Under the pieces are notes generated by a model. The model was given only the letters and a program-made list of their open reading frames with translations, had not been told where the DNA came from and searched no databases. This document shows positions 52,601 through 61,144 of a stretch of DNA of 64,000 bases, piece by piece (position 1 is the stretch's first letter; every line of letters begins with the position of its first letter). Location of the stretch: positions 3,038,001 through 3,102,000 of the forward strand of contig NZ_VFMU01000001.1 in the NCBI RefSeq assembly GCF_006715225.1, written 5' to 3'. This DNA is from Arthrobacter sp. SLBN-112 (lineage in GTDB: Bacteria; Actinomycetota; Actinomycetes; Actinomycetales; Micrococcaceae). Both the position numbers and the translations under genes were made by a program.

Positions 52601-53505
52601 GGACAGAGACCGCCCCTGCCGGGGCCGTGAGTGTGGATTCCACGTACGTCCAATCAGCAGTGGTGATGGTGTTGCTGATGACACGGTCACCACCGACGGT
52701 TTGGCCATTGGCGTTGCGGAAAATTACGAGTGGGCGGATATCACCTGCGGCGGCGTTCTGACCCTTGACCCAGAATCCGAATTTGTAAATGCCGGGAGTC
52801 ACCGGCACGTAGTTGGTTTGCTGCCAGTCAGCAATTCCTCCCGGGACGCCATCGATCCGCAGTGATTTGGAACCCGTGTGTGCGACGGAAGGATCCCAGA
52901 CCATCGTGGATTTCGGGGTGGCGTAATTAAAGGTTTTCCAGTTGTCAGGGGAGGTGGAACCCTGTTCTGCAGACGAGTTGGGCACAGCCACGGGTTCCCA
53001 CTGGGTGGAAGCCGCAGCCCAACCTGCCGGAGCCAGCGGGGTCCCTATCGTTGACTCAGCCCCACCATTAGGGACCGTTTCCTGCTGCTGGCGGACGTTC
53101 GGGGCGATATCGTCAACATCCACGGCACCGTTGCCCAGGACATGGACGGAGACTTGAACGTTTTTCGCGTCTGCAGGAGTTGCTGCGGTCAGGCTGATTT
53201 CGGACCAGGATCCCGCCTTCAATGAAGTGGGGGCAGAAACCTCCTGGCCGACCTCCCGTCCATCTGCGGCGGTAAACCGCACCCGCAGTTCGGCCTTGGG
53301 CGTCCCGGCGCCCTGGCGAACCATAACCCGGTAGAAGACTACGTCGGTGGACTTTTTGAGCTTCACTTCCGGTAAACCCCGATGAAAGATCGACTCCAGG
53401 AGCTTGCTGGAGCGCCGCGCCAGCGCTGAGCGCCGTTGCGGGCGCCATGAATAAACAAAGCGCCAAGGCGCCGCCAAGTGGACGGCAAATTGCTGGATAG
53501 TTCAA
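49644..53505 (-). pseudogene. Large secreted heparinase II/III-like polysaccharide lyase, frameshifted after the signal peptide
   Basis: About 1,280 residues. TTG at 53505 (GAAGGGG 7 bases upstream) opens a signal peptide, RPLGGALALCLFMAPATALS, cleaved near SAGA. This frame does not match the body, which is open in the next frame from 53477 on; one extra base, plausibly in the T5 run at 53353-53357 (A5 on the coding strand), separates them. The body has two or three CenC-like carbohydrate-binding sandwiches (to about 450), an alpha-helical toroid of lyase type (LVRLVPFVQALKRAGGADLV) and a heparinase II/III-like C-terminal sheet domain (RTLGHNHDDRSGFSLWG, DSGTGGYFNGDNVW). It would cleave an acidic polysaccharide outside the cell. 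The promoter carries the LacI-type operator. Confidence 0.75.
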
Positions 53506-53594
53506 AGGTGAACCCCTTCGTTCGTAACTGGTTGCGACATCAGAGCCCTAACGAGGGCAGACCAATCCCACGGCTCAAACATGATGTCCATCAC

Positions 53595-53640
53595 TGATAT
53601 CGATTTCATGAGTCTAGAAGGAGGTTCTCTGCCAGTGCAA
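53595..53640 (-). promoter_or_regulatory. Lyase promoter with LacI-type operator
   Basis: On the minus strand: -35 TTGCAC (53640-53635), 18-base spacer, -10 TAGACT (53616-53611), then TGAAATCGATATCA (53608-53595), which differs from the operator at 37180 by one base. The operator sits at the likely transcription start, a position suited to repression. Confidence 0.7.
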
Positions 53641-53803
53641 GGGCCTGTTTGGTATGGGCTCATCAATGAACCGGCCCGCACGGATCCTCGGTCCCCGCAA
53701 GCGGGCTCTGATGGCCACAGCCTTGGGAAGATCAGTCGCTGCCTTCTGGACGTTCTCATAGGTTTGGAGATGAGGTCACCGTTCAAGGCGGACTGGCAAT
53801 GAA

Positions 53804-53839
53804 AAGCACCCGCCCGTGTGACTCCCCGGACGGGTGCTT
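53804..53839 (-). terminator. Terminator of the tartrate-type operon
   Basis: Perfect 9-base arms AAGCACCCG / CGGGTGCTT with an internal CCG/CGG pairing. On the minus strand it is followed by TTTTC. It ends the glxK-dctA transcript, 13 bases past the glycerate kinase stop. Confidence 0.75.
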
Positions 53840-53851
53840 CAGTTTCCCACG

Positions 53852-55018
53852 TTAATTGGAGCCGAACTCCAGGAGGCTTATGCCGATGTCTTTGCCGATT
53901 TTTCGCAGCAGCAACACGGAGAGTTCGGGATCCTTTGATGAGTCCCGGTCGGTGTATTCAGCCAGGGTGACCACGCGGGTCAGATCCAGGTCTGGCCAGC
54001 GCTCTTTGGGGAGCATGGAGCGGCCGGAAACGGCGATAATGGGGCGATTTCCGGACCGTCGGGCCACCGCCACCGGTAGTTTCCCGGCAAGGGTTTGCTC
54101 GTCAATGCTGCCTTCGCCGGTGATCACAACGTCGCAGTTGTCCTTGCGGGTGTTGAAGTCGAGCAGGTCCAGGAAGTAGTCCGCGCCGGAGACTTGCCGG
54201 GCCCCGAGCAGGAGGCAGGCGTAGCCGATGCCGCCTGCGCTGCCTGCTCCGTCGTTTTCTGCCAGCGCCGCGGCGTCCTTGAATCCTGCTTCGGACATTT
54301 TCGCCACGAAGTTCGCCAGGGCCGCATCGAGCCCGGCAATATCAGCGGGCGTGGCACCCTTCTGCGGTGCAAATACCGCTGGTGCGCCCTGCTGGCCGCG
54401 GAGCGGGTTGTGGACATCCCTGGCTACTATCAGTTCAATCTCGCCCAGCTCGGGAAGGGCAGTCCGTTCCACGGTATGAATCTGGGCCAGCGCCCGTCCG
54501 CTACCGTAAAGTGGCCGGCCCTCTGCGTCGCGGAAGCGGTAGCCAAGGGCCGTGAGCATTCCCATCCCGCCGTCGGTGCTGGCGCTGCCGCCCAGGGCCA
54601 GGATGATGCGGGCCGGGTTGAGGGTAAGGGCGAAAAGGACTGCTTCGCCGAAGCCGTGACTGGAGGCCTCCAGCGGTTCGAGCTTTCCGTCGGGGAGCAG
54701 CCCGAGCCCGCAGGTGTTCGCCACCTCAACCACTGCCGTGGTGCCGTCGAACGCGATGCTTGCCTGCACCGGTTGGCCGGTGGGTCCTGCGACGGTGCAG
54801 CTGCGGCGACCGAAGCCGGAGGCGACGGCGGCATCGACACTGCCGTCACCTCCGTCCGCCAGCGGCAGCAGTTCGCAGTGGACCTGGCCGCCAGGGAAAG
54901 CGACTGAGCGGAGCCCTGAGGCCAGGGCGTCAGCCACTTCGCCGGCGGTGAGGCTGCCTTTGAACTTGTCCGGCGCGATAAGGGCGCGGACGCTTTGCTG
55001 GGCGGTTTCTGCCGTCAT
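53852..55018 (-). CDS. glxK: Glycerate kinase (type 1, GlxK/GarK family)
   Basis: A 388-residue glycerate kinase that phosphorylates D-glycerate (family members usually give 2-phosphoglycerate). Visible family motifs are LIAPDKFKGSLTAGEVADAL at the start, ELLPLADGGDGSVDA, ILALGGSASTDGGMGML and CDVVITGEGSIDEQT near the end. ATG at 55018 lies one base after the dctA stop. It is the last gene of an operon with dctA and, upstream, the tartrate dehydrogenase-like gene, whose product from meso-tartrate is D-glycerate. A terminator follows directly. Confidence 0.9.
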   Translation of the reverse strand: MTAETAQQSVRALIAPDKFKGSLTAGEVADALASGLRSVAFPGGQVHCELLPLADGGDGSVDAAVASGFGRRSCTVAGPTGQPVQASIAFDGTTAVVEVANTCGLGLLPDGKLEPLEASSHGFGEAVLFALTLNPARIILALGGSASTDGGMGMLTALGYRFRDAEGRPLYGSGRALAQIHTVERTALPELGEIELIVARDVHNPLRGQQGAPAVFAPQKGATPADIAGLDAALANFVAKMSEAGFKDAAALAENDGAGSAGGIGYACLLLGARQVSGADYFLDLLDFNTRKDNCDVVITGEGSIDEQTLAGKLPVAVARRSGNRPIIAVSGRSMLPKERWPDLDLTRVVTLAEYTDRDSSKDPELSVLLLRKIGKDIGISLLEFGSN

Positions 55019-55019
55019 G

Positions 55020-56498
55020 TCAGACAGTTTCCGAGTAGGCAGGGCGGCGGCCGGTGGAGGGTTCGACGACGGCGGGTCCTCCGGGTGCCAGCCCTTCGGT
55101 TCCAGCGTGCTTGGGGGCGTGTAGGCCGTACCCGGCGATATCGTCGTCGATGTCGGTAGCGTCGTCCGCGTGGACCAGGTCCTCGGCAGGAATGGGCTCC
55201 ACCGTTTCACCGGCAAAGACGCGGCGGGCGCGGTCCACGTCCAGGGTACGGTCCCACCAGGCGATGAAGAGGGTGGCCACGGCGTTGCCGGTGAAGTTCA
55301 CCAGGGCCCGGCATTCGGACATGAACTTGTCGATGCCGAAGATGAGCATGATGCCGGCGGCCGGGATGGTGCCGATGGTGGTGAGCGTGGCGGTCAGGGC
55401 GATGAAGCCGCCGCCGGCCACTCCTGCTGCGCCCTTGGAGGTCAGCAGCATTACGGCGAGCAGGCCCAACTGCTGCCCGATGGTCAGGTCCGTGTTGGTG
55501 GCCTGAGCGATGTAGAGGGCGGCGAGGGAGAGGTAGATCGCGGCACCGTCGAGGTTGAAGCTGTAGCCGGTCGGGACCACCAGGCCCACGGTTTCCTTCT
55601 TGACGCCGGCGTGCTCGAGCTTGCGCATCAGCCCGGGCAGGGCGGGTTCGGCGGTGGAGGTACCCAGGATGAGCATGTACTCCTCCTTGAGGTGCCGGAT
55701 CATCCGGAAGATGTTCAGCTTCAGGAAGGCCATCACTGAACCGAGGACCACCACCACAAACAGGATGGAGGTGACGTAGAAGAGGGCGATGAGCCCGCCC
55801 ATGCTGGTCAGTGATGAGACGCCGTACTTGCCAACAGCGAAGGCCATGGCACCGAAGGCACCCAGCGGGGCTGCCTTCATGATGAAGCTGAGGATCTTGA
55901 ACATGACCCCGGTGAGCCGCTGCACGCCATCCAGCACGGGAGCGCCTACTTTGCCCATGGAGTTCAGGGCGATGCCGAAGACCACGGCGATGAAGATGAT
56001 CTGCAGGATGTCGCCTTCAACGAAGGGGCCTACGATGCTGTTCGGGATGATGTGGGTGAGGAACTGCCACCATTCCTGGTGCTGGCCGGCGTCGATAAGT
56101 TTGGCGGCCGAGTCGGAGGTCTTGATGGCACCGGGGTCGGCGTTCACGCCTTCACCGAGGCGGAAGATGTTGATGGCCACCAGTCCGAACACCATGGCGA
56201 AGATGGTGCCGACCTGGAAGTAGGTCAGGGCTTTCAAGCCGGTCATGCCGACTTTCTTCAGGTCCGCGACGCTGGCGATGCCGCCCACAATGGTCAGGAA
56301 CACGATGGGGCCGATGAGCATCTTCATCGAGTTCACGAAGGTGGTGCCGATGGGCTCCATGGCGATGCCGGCGGTTGGGGCCAGCCAGCCGACAAGGATG
56401 CCGATGACAATTGCTGTCAGTACCCAGAAGTAGAGCTGGCGGTACCAGCGGGTTTTGGTGGCCGGTGTCGCTTTGCCGGCGGTGGTGATGTGGTCCAT
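55020..56498 (-). CDS. dctA: C4-dicarboxylate:cation symporter DctA
   Basis: A 492-residue DAACS-family carrier with about eight helices and two re-entrant loops. Family motifs are FVNSMKMLIGPIVFLTIVGG, LGTSTAEPALPGLMRKLE (first Ser-rich hairpin), VVPTGYSFNLDGAAIYLS and DKFMSECRALVNFTGNAVAT. A C-terminal tail of about 60 acidic/Gly-rich residues is longer than in E. coli DctA. It imports succinate, malate, fumarate and, in some bacteria, tartrate with protons or Na+. Neighbours point to tartrate or D-malate as substrate. It is followed by glxK after one base. Confidence 0.9.
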   Translation of the reverse strand: MDHITTAGKATPATKTRWYRQLYFWVLTAIVIGILVGWLAPTAGIAMEPIGTTFVNSMKMLIGPIVFLTIVGGIASVADLKKVGMTGLKALTYFQVGTIFAMVFGLVAINIFRLGEGVNADPGAIKTSDSAAKLIDAGQHQEWWQFLTHIIPNSIVGPFVEGDILQIIFIAVVFGIALNSMGKVGAPVLDGVQRLTGVMFKILSFIMKAAPLGAFGAMAFAVGKYGVSSLTSMGGLIALFYVTSILFVVVVLGSVMAFLKLNIFRMIRHLKEEYMLILGTSTAEPALPGLMRKLEHAGVKKETVGLVVPTGYSFNLDGAAIYLSLAALYIAQATNTDLTIGQQLGLLAVMLLTSKGAAGVAGGGFIALTATLTTIGTIPAAGIMLIFGIDKFMSECRALVNFTGNAVATLFIAWWDRTLDVDRARRVFAGETVEPIPAEDLVHADDATDIDDDIAGYGLHAPKHAGTEGLAPGGPAVVEPSTGRRPAYSETV

Positions 56499-56664
56499 GA
56501 TTCCTACCTCATTGTGGAATGTCGCTGGAATAACGCTGAAGTGTGTAAGGGGACGCTCGACGGCGGCCTTTCCGCCGCCCGCGGAGGTCCCTTCCCAACG
56601 CTCGCAAGCTCGCGTCGGGGCCCTCGGGACACCGCTTGGCTTGGGACCTCCCGGGAGAGACGTG
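56499..56664 (-). other. Structured intercistronic region between ttuC-like gene and dctA
   Basis: Holds GGCGGC-N4-type hairpins near 56560 and a long-range stem GGAGGTCCC (56583-56591) with GGGACCTCC (56643-56651). It may uncouple expression of dctA from the upstream gene, by partial termination or RNA processing. Confidence 0.5.
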
Positions 56665-57762
56665 CTAGACGGCGGCGGGTGCCAGGGTCAGTGCCTTGAT
56701 GATCGCCTCGGTGACGTCGTCGGTTTTCGCGTCCCCGCCGACGTCGCGGGTCAGGTGGCCGGAGCCGGTGGCGGCTTCGATGGCGGCTTCGACCCGGCGT
56801 GCTTCCTCGTGCAGGCCGAAGTGGTCCAGCATCAGGGCGGCGCTGGCGATGGCGCCGATCGGGTTGCTGATGCCCTGGCCCGCGATGTCCGGAGCGGATC
56901 CATGGACCGGTTCGAACATGGACGGGAAGCGCCGTTCCGGGTTCAGGTTGGCGCTGGCGGCCAGGCCCAGGCTGCCGGCCAGTGCCGAGCCGAGGTCGGA
57001 GAGGATGTCCGCGTTCAGGTTGGAGGCGACCACGACGGAGAGGTCCTCGGGCTTGAGGATGAACTTGGCGCTCATCGCATCCACCAGAACGCTTTCGGTC
57101 TGCACGTCCGGGTAGTCCTGGGCCACGCGGTTGAAGACTTCGTCCCACAGGACCATGCCGTACTGCTGGGCGTTGGACTTCGTCACCGAGGAGACCTTCT
57201 TGACGGTGCGGGTCCGGGCCAGATCGAAGGCGAAGCGCATGATGCGTTCGCAGCCCTTTTCGGTGAACAACGCCGTCTGCAGGGCCACCTCGTTGCCGGG
57301 GCCGCGGCCGCTGAGATTGCGTCCGCCCAGGCCGGCGTATTCACCTTCGCTGTTTTCGCGGACTACAACCCAGTCGAGTTCGGTGTTGTCAGCCTTGCGA
57401 AGCGGGGATTGCACGCCCGGGAGGAACTTGACGGGGCGGATGTTGGCCCACTGGTCGAAGTTCTGGGTGATGTTCAGGCGCAGGCCCCACAGGCTGATGT
57501 GGTCCGGGACGTTTTCCCAGCCGACTGCGCCGAAGTAGATGGCGTCGAAGTCCTTCAGGGCGTCCAGGCCCTTGGGGTCCATCATCTGGCCGGTCTTGTC
57601 GTAGTACTCGGAGCCCCAAGGGAACTCGGTCCAGTCGAAGGCGAATTTCCCGTTGGAGTTTTCGGCCAGGGCGTCCAGGACGCGGCGGCCGGCGGCAACG
57701 ACTTCCTTGCCCACGCCGTCGGCGGGGATTGAAGCGATGCTGAACTTCTGCGTGCTGCTCAT
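56665..57762 (-). CDS. ttuC: Tartrate dehydrogenase/D-malate dehydrogenase (decarboxylating)
   Basis: A 365-residue enzyme of the isocitrate/isopropylmalate dehydrogenase family, of the tartrate dehydrogenase type. Motifs are IPADGVGKEVVAAGRRVLDA, VRENSEGEYAGLGGR, the Lys-containing SSVTKSNAQQYGMVLWDEV and EPVHGSAPDIAGQGISNPIG. These NAD- and Mn-dependent enzymes oxidise tartrate, decarboxylate D-malate to pyruvate, and convert meso-tartrate to D-glycerate and CO2. With DctA and glycerate kinase in the same operon the last reaction fits best. A LysR regulator lies immediately upstream on the same strand. Confidence 0.85.
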   Translation of the reverse strand: MSSTQKFSIASIPADGVGKEVVAAGRRVLDALAENSNGKFAFDWTEFPWGSEYYDKTGQMMDPKGLDALKDFDAIYFGAVGWENVPDHISLWGLRLNITQNFDQWANIRPVKFLPGVQSPLRKADNTELDWVVVRENSEGEYAGLGGRNLSGRGPGNEVALQTALFTEKGCERIMRFAFDLARTRTVKKVSSVTKSNAQQYGMVLWDEVFNRVAQDYPDVQTESVLVDAMSAKFILKPEDLSVVVASNLNADILSDLGSALAGSLGLAASANLNPERRFPSMFEPVHGSAPDIAGQGISNPIGAIASAALMLDHFGLHEEARRVEAAIEAATGSGHLTRDVGGDAKTDDVTEAIIKALTLAPAAV

Positions 57763-57895
57763 GTTGATGTGTCTCCTCGTTGAGTGTGAGGTGCTTGCCT
57801 GGGAGCAGGGTCACACCGTTCCTTCCTCTTCAAGTAGACGGGCTCCAGTCCAACTGCGTCCAAGACCAAGATTCAATGCGCTAGATAGGATTAAC

Positions 57896-58807
57896 CTATG
57901 AATGGTCGTGGGTCGGCTTTGATCGGTTCACGTGGAGTTTCGCAATCTCCAGAAACGCCTTTGCAGCCGGCGTGAGGTCTTGTTTCCGGCTCACGATTGC
58001 CACGTTGAGATCGGATACCGGCTCGATGAGAAGGGTGCGAAGCCCGGACCTGTGCGCCAGCGGGCCCCAGGACGAAGGCATAACGGCGTGCCCGACGCCT
58101 GCCAATACCAGGGGCAGAATGGAGGTCCGGTGCGCCACCTCAACCACGATCTCAAGATCCACACCGCGGGCCAGAGCATCATCTACGAGCCACCGCATCA
58201 ATGATCCGCGCTGGCTTGCAATCAGCCGGTGTCCGGCCAGATCTTCCCGTTGGACCGCGACGCCAGGCTGAAAGGTATCCGCCTGCGGGTTCACAATCAG
58301 GATCAGTGGCTGGCGCTCCAGCTCGAGCACCTCGACGCCGGGGACCCGGATGGGATTGGGGGATCCAGCCAGTCCAATCTCCGTGCTGCCGCTGCGGACA
58401 GATTCGATGACGTCCTCCGGGGTGAAGGCGGCTACCACGTTCAATCGAACCGACGGGTGCGAGCGGGTGAACCCGGCGATCATCGAAGTCAAAGGTTCAA
58501 TCCCCGGGGACGGCATCGTAATGATGTCCAACTGGCCGCTGCGGACACCTCGAAGAGCCTGTACCGCAGATTGGGCCGCATCAAGGTCCCGCATGACCAG
58601 CCGGGCAGGACCAACCAGCTCCTGACCGGCTTCGCTCAGAACAGCACGTCGACCGATCCTATGGAACAGTGGAACCCCCAAATCCTTTTCAAGACTGGCA
58701 ATGGTTTGGGACAACGAAGGCTGCGCTATCAGCAAATGCTCTGCAGCGCGATTGAAGCCATCATGATCCACAACGGCCAGGAAATACTTCAGCTTTCGCG
58801 TATCCAC
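57896..58807 (-). CDS. LysR-family regulator of the tartrate-type cluster
   Basis: A 303-residue LysR regulator. The HTH is YFLAVVDHDGFNRAAEHLLI then AQPSLSQTIASLEKDLGVPL. The effector domain has SGQLDIITMPSPGIEPLTSM and PLVLAGVGHAVMPSSWG. It lies 133 bases upstream of the ttuC-like gene on the same strand, and probably activates ttuC-dctA-glxK in response to a dicarboxylate. This same-strand order is less usual than divergent LysR arrangements. Confidence 0.85.
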   Translation of the reverse strand: MDTRKLKYFLAVVDHDGFNRAAEHLLIAQPSLSQTIASLEKDLGVPLFHRIGRRAVLSEAGQELVGPARLVMRDLDAAQSAVQALRGVRSGQLDIITMPSPGIEPLTSMIAGFTRSHPSVRLNVVAAFTPEDVIESVRSGSTEIGLAGSPNPIRVPGVEVLELERQPLILIVNPQADTFQPGVAVQREDLAGHRLIASQRGSLMRWLVDDALARGVDLEIVVEVAHRTSILPLVLAGVGHAVMPSSWGPLAHRSGLRTLLIEPVSDLNVAIVSRKQDLTPAAKAFLEIAKLHVNRSKPTHDHS

Positions 58808-59078
58808 GCAGTTTTCCTTAGGGAATTGATCGAGAGGCGGCTCGGACAGTGACCGCTCAAAGGTTCAGGAACGACAAGAGCTCACATGGCTCCCGCCTAT
58901 CAACCATATTGATCCCTGGTCGTGGGCGCACCCCGCAAAGCAGCCGCTTTCATGCAATTCCAACGATGGCCGGAAACCATGAACGTCTCCAATTCCAACC
59001 TTTCCGCTCGGCATTTTCCATTTGCCTTCACAAGGCGGTTGTTGGCGTCTGCTGGATGCGGTTCATTGCACGGTGGGA

Positions 59079-60440
59079 TTAGAAGCTGAATTCCTCCTGG
59101 TGGAGTTGTCTTCGTGGCAGGCCCGCCTGGATCAGGGCCGCTGTCACGGCGGCGGAAAATCTTGGGGACGCGCAGATGTAGACGTCACGGGATGCAATAT
59201 CCGGAACCATTTGCTGGAGGCTTTGGGCGGTTATCGCGTTCCGGGGGGCTGAGGAACTCCCGGTCAGGAAGATCAGCTGGGCGCCCCGGTGGTGGGCGAT
59301 GTGTTCAAGCTCGTCGCGGAAAAGTATCTCCTCTGGAGAGGACGCCCGGTAGAGCAGGGTCAGGGTTCTTTCGGGGACCGGCAGTGTTTCGAAGAGTGCA
59401 CGCATGGGGGTGATGCCTACCCCGCCGCCGATCAGGAGGACTCCTCGTCCTTGGCGCCGTTCGTTCGTCATGGCGCCGTACGGGCCGGCGGCGAGGACTC
59501 TTGTGCCGGGTTTCACGGCGTGGATCAGCCGCGTGCCGTCACCGATCGCTTTGACGGTTATCCGCAGGAACTGCTCGTGGGGTGGTGCTGAGAGTGAGAA
59601 GGGGTGGGACGATAACCAGAGGGTTCCGGTCAGGAATCGCCAGCGGAAGAATTGTCCGGATTCGGCGTGGAGTTCGTCGAGGTGGCGGCCGCGAAGGATG
59701 AGGCTGGCCGCTCCGCCTCCTTCATCGATCACGTGATCAACGCGCAGCCCATGGCGCCATAGTTGCGTGAGCGGTGCCAGGACCCGGTACCGGAGTACCA
59801 GCCCGAAGCTGAAGGTGTAGAGCAGGCTCCACGCGACCTGTACAAGGGGAAGTCCTGCCAGGTCGGGGCCTGCCAGTTCGTGGGAGAAGGACAGTGCGAT
59901 CGCCAGGTAGGTCAGCAGGTGGAGGAAGTGCCAGGTCTCGTACTTCAGTCTGCGGCGCACGTTCCGTGCAGAAACGTAGCCAACCGCCAGGAAGAGCACT
60001 GTTCCGGCCGTGGCAGCGACAAGTCCTGGCATGTGGAGAACTTCCGCGGTGGCAGCCCATATCGGGATGCGTTGACCCATTGACCATGCCACGGTCGCGG
60101 CGACGCCATGGATGAGGATGAGTGCGAAGATTGCCCTGCCGCCCAAACCGTGCCATCGGGCCAGACGGTCAGCACCGATTCCGCGTTCCAGGGCAGGTGC
60201 GCGTGACATCAGTGCCACCATGACGGTTACACCGTAGCCGGCAAGCAGACCGGATGTGTGTGCCAGGAGGGGAAGATTGAACAACACCGGGTGGGGAGCC
60301 TTTATGACCGCGAGGGCAACGACGGCGACTGCACCTGCCATGACCAGCCAGAGCACCACAGCGGGCGAAATACTTCCTCCTGCGGTCCCTCCCGGTGAAT
60401 CGGACCGTGCAAATCCGGAACGGTCGGCTGTTGCAGTCAT
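59079..60440 (-). CDS. Ferric-reductase-like transmembrane FAD/NAD oxidoreductase
   Basis: A 453-residue protein with an N-terminal six-helix ferric reductase-like haem domain (about 25-215) and a C-terminal ferredoxin-reductase-type module. Candidate haem His residues are in LARWHGLGG, LILIHGVAA, ETWHFLHLL and SFSHELAG. FAD contact is HPFSLSAPP (usually RPYSLSS), and the NAD motif is GVLLIGGGVGITPMRALFET. It would move electrons from NAD(P)H across the membrane to an outer acceptor. Two small genes upstream on the same strand encode a single-span protein and a PepSY-like secreted protein, a set reminiscent of actinobacterial FMN-binding/ferric-reductase operons, but without an FMN-binding domain or ApbE. 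Confidence 0.85.
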   Translation of the reverse strand: MTATADRSGFARSDSPGGTAGGSISPAVVLWLVMAGAVAVVALAVIKAPHPVLFNLPLLAHTSGLLAGYGVTVMVALMSRAPALERGIGADRLARWHGLGGRAIFALILIHGVAATVAWSMGQRIPIWAATAEVLHMPGLVAATAGTVLFLAVGYVSARNVRRRLKYETWHFLHLLTYLAIALSFSHELAGPDLAGLPLVQVAWSLLYTFSFGLVLRYRVLAPLTQLWRHGLRVDHVIDEGGGAASLILRGRHLDELHAESGQFFRWRFLTGTLWLSSHPFSLSAPPHEQFLRITVKAIGDGTRLIHAVKPGTRVLAAGPYGAMTNERRQGRGVLLIGGGVGITPMRALFETLPVPERTLTLLYRASSPEEILFRDELEHIAHHRGAQLIFLTGSSSAPRNAITAQSLQQMVPDIASRDVYICASPRFSAAVTAALIQAGLPRRQLHQEEFSF

Positions 60441-60506
60441 GGTCTTCTTTCTTTGACGCGCGGCTAAAGCGGCGCAGTCGGGTTCTTGGATTGTTTAAAA
60501 GCGGTC

Positions 60507-60803
60507 TTAGTGCCTTCCCCGGCCGTCGGCCCGTGCAGGCCCGCCGCCTGCAGGCGCGGGACGAACCTGTTGATTCGGGGCGGCCCCTGCACCTGAGCCG
60601 ACGGTATCCGCGCCCGCGATTATTGAGGGTTGAACAGGAGAAACGGCTGGACCGTCCAGGCCCAGCTGCACACCAACGATGACGGCAGCTGCGACGACCG
60701 TGACGGATAACGCCCTCCGGAACCAAGCCCACGCAAGAGCGCGGTCCCGTGCCGGACGCCGTGCTATGACGTGTCGGGGACCAGCCGGCGCGGTGGTGCT
60801 CAT
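60507..60803 (-). CDS. Single-span membrane protein with Pro/Gly-rich tail
   Basis: A 98-residue protein. A basic N-terminus (HVIARRPARDRALAWAWFRR) precedes one hydrophobic helix (ALSVTVVAAAVIVGVQLGL) and an outside Pro/Ala/Gly-rich tail ending in RADGRGRH. ATG at 60803 has GGGAG 8 bases upstream. No family recognised. It lies 66 bases upstream of the ferric-reductase-like gene and may tether or donate electrons to an outside partner, but the sequence has no cofactor motif. Confidence 0.55.
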   Translation of the reverse strand: MSTTAPAGPRHVIARRPARDRALAWAWFRRALSVTVVAAAVIVGVQLGLDGPAVSPVQPSIIAGADTVGSGAGAAPNQQVRPAPAGGGPARADGRGRH

Positions 60804-61094
60804 GGCCTGCTCCCGCCAACGGGGTGTGCGTTCCCCGGATTCTTTACGCTTTCGCAAAATGCCGCTGACGGCACTTTGTCCGTCCAGGAGTCGGTTTCCT
60901 GCAACACGGCAACTCGCATAGCGGCCAGGGCAGAGATGGATTGGGGACGGTCTGCAACCGGCAGGACCGGGGGGCAGTAGACGATGGTCATCAGCGTCTT
61001 TCTTGAGCGGTGGTTCATCAGGATGACCTGAGTCAGGGGCGGCCGGCAACCGGGCCTTGAAGGTCGCTTGACCACATGAAGTGGGAAGGGAAAG
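60804..61094. other. Intergenic between small membrane protein and PepSY-like gene
   Basis: A minus-strand open frame of 91 codons runs here into the next gene, but without a ribosome binding site or family match. I do not call it. The PepSY-like gene's terminator hairpin follows immediately. Confidence 0.4.
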
Positions 61095-61126
61095 CCGGGC
61101 GGACGCCGATGGTGGCGTCCGCCCGG
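61095..61126 (-). terminator. Terminator of the PepSY-like gene
   Basis: Perfect 13-base arms CCGGGCGGACGCC / GGCGTCCGCCCGG with a 6-base loop. On the minus strand it is followed by CTTTCCCTTCCC. It would insulate the PepSY-like gene from the genes downstream. Confidence 0.8.
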
Positions 61127-61144
61127 AGATCCAGGGGCGTGGGC

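Noticed and set aside
56455..57732. Plus-strand open frame of about 425 codons opposite the tartrate dehydrogenase gene
   Set aside because: Val/Gly/Asp-rich antisense shadow without family match.
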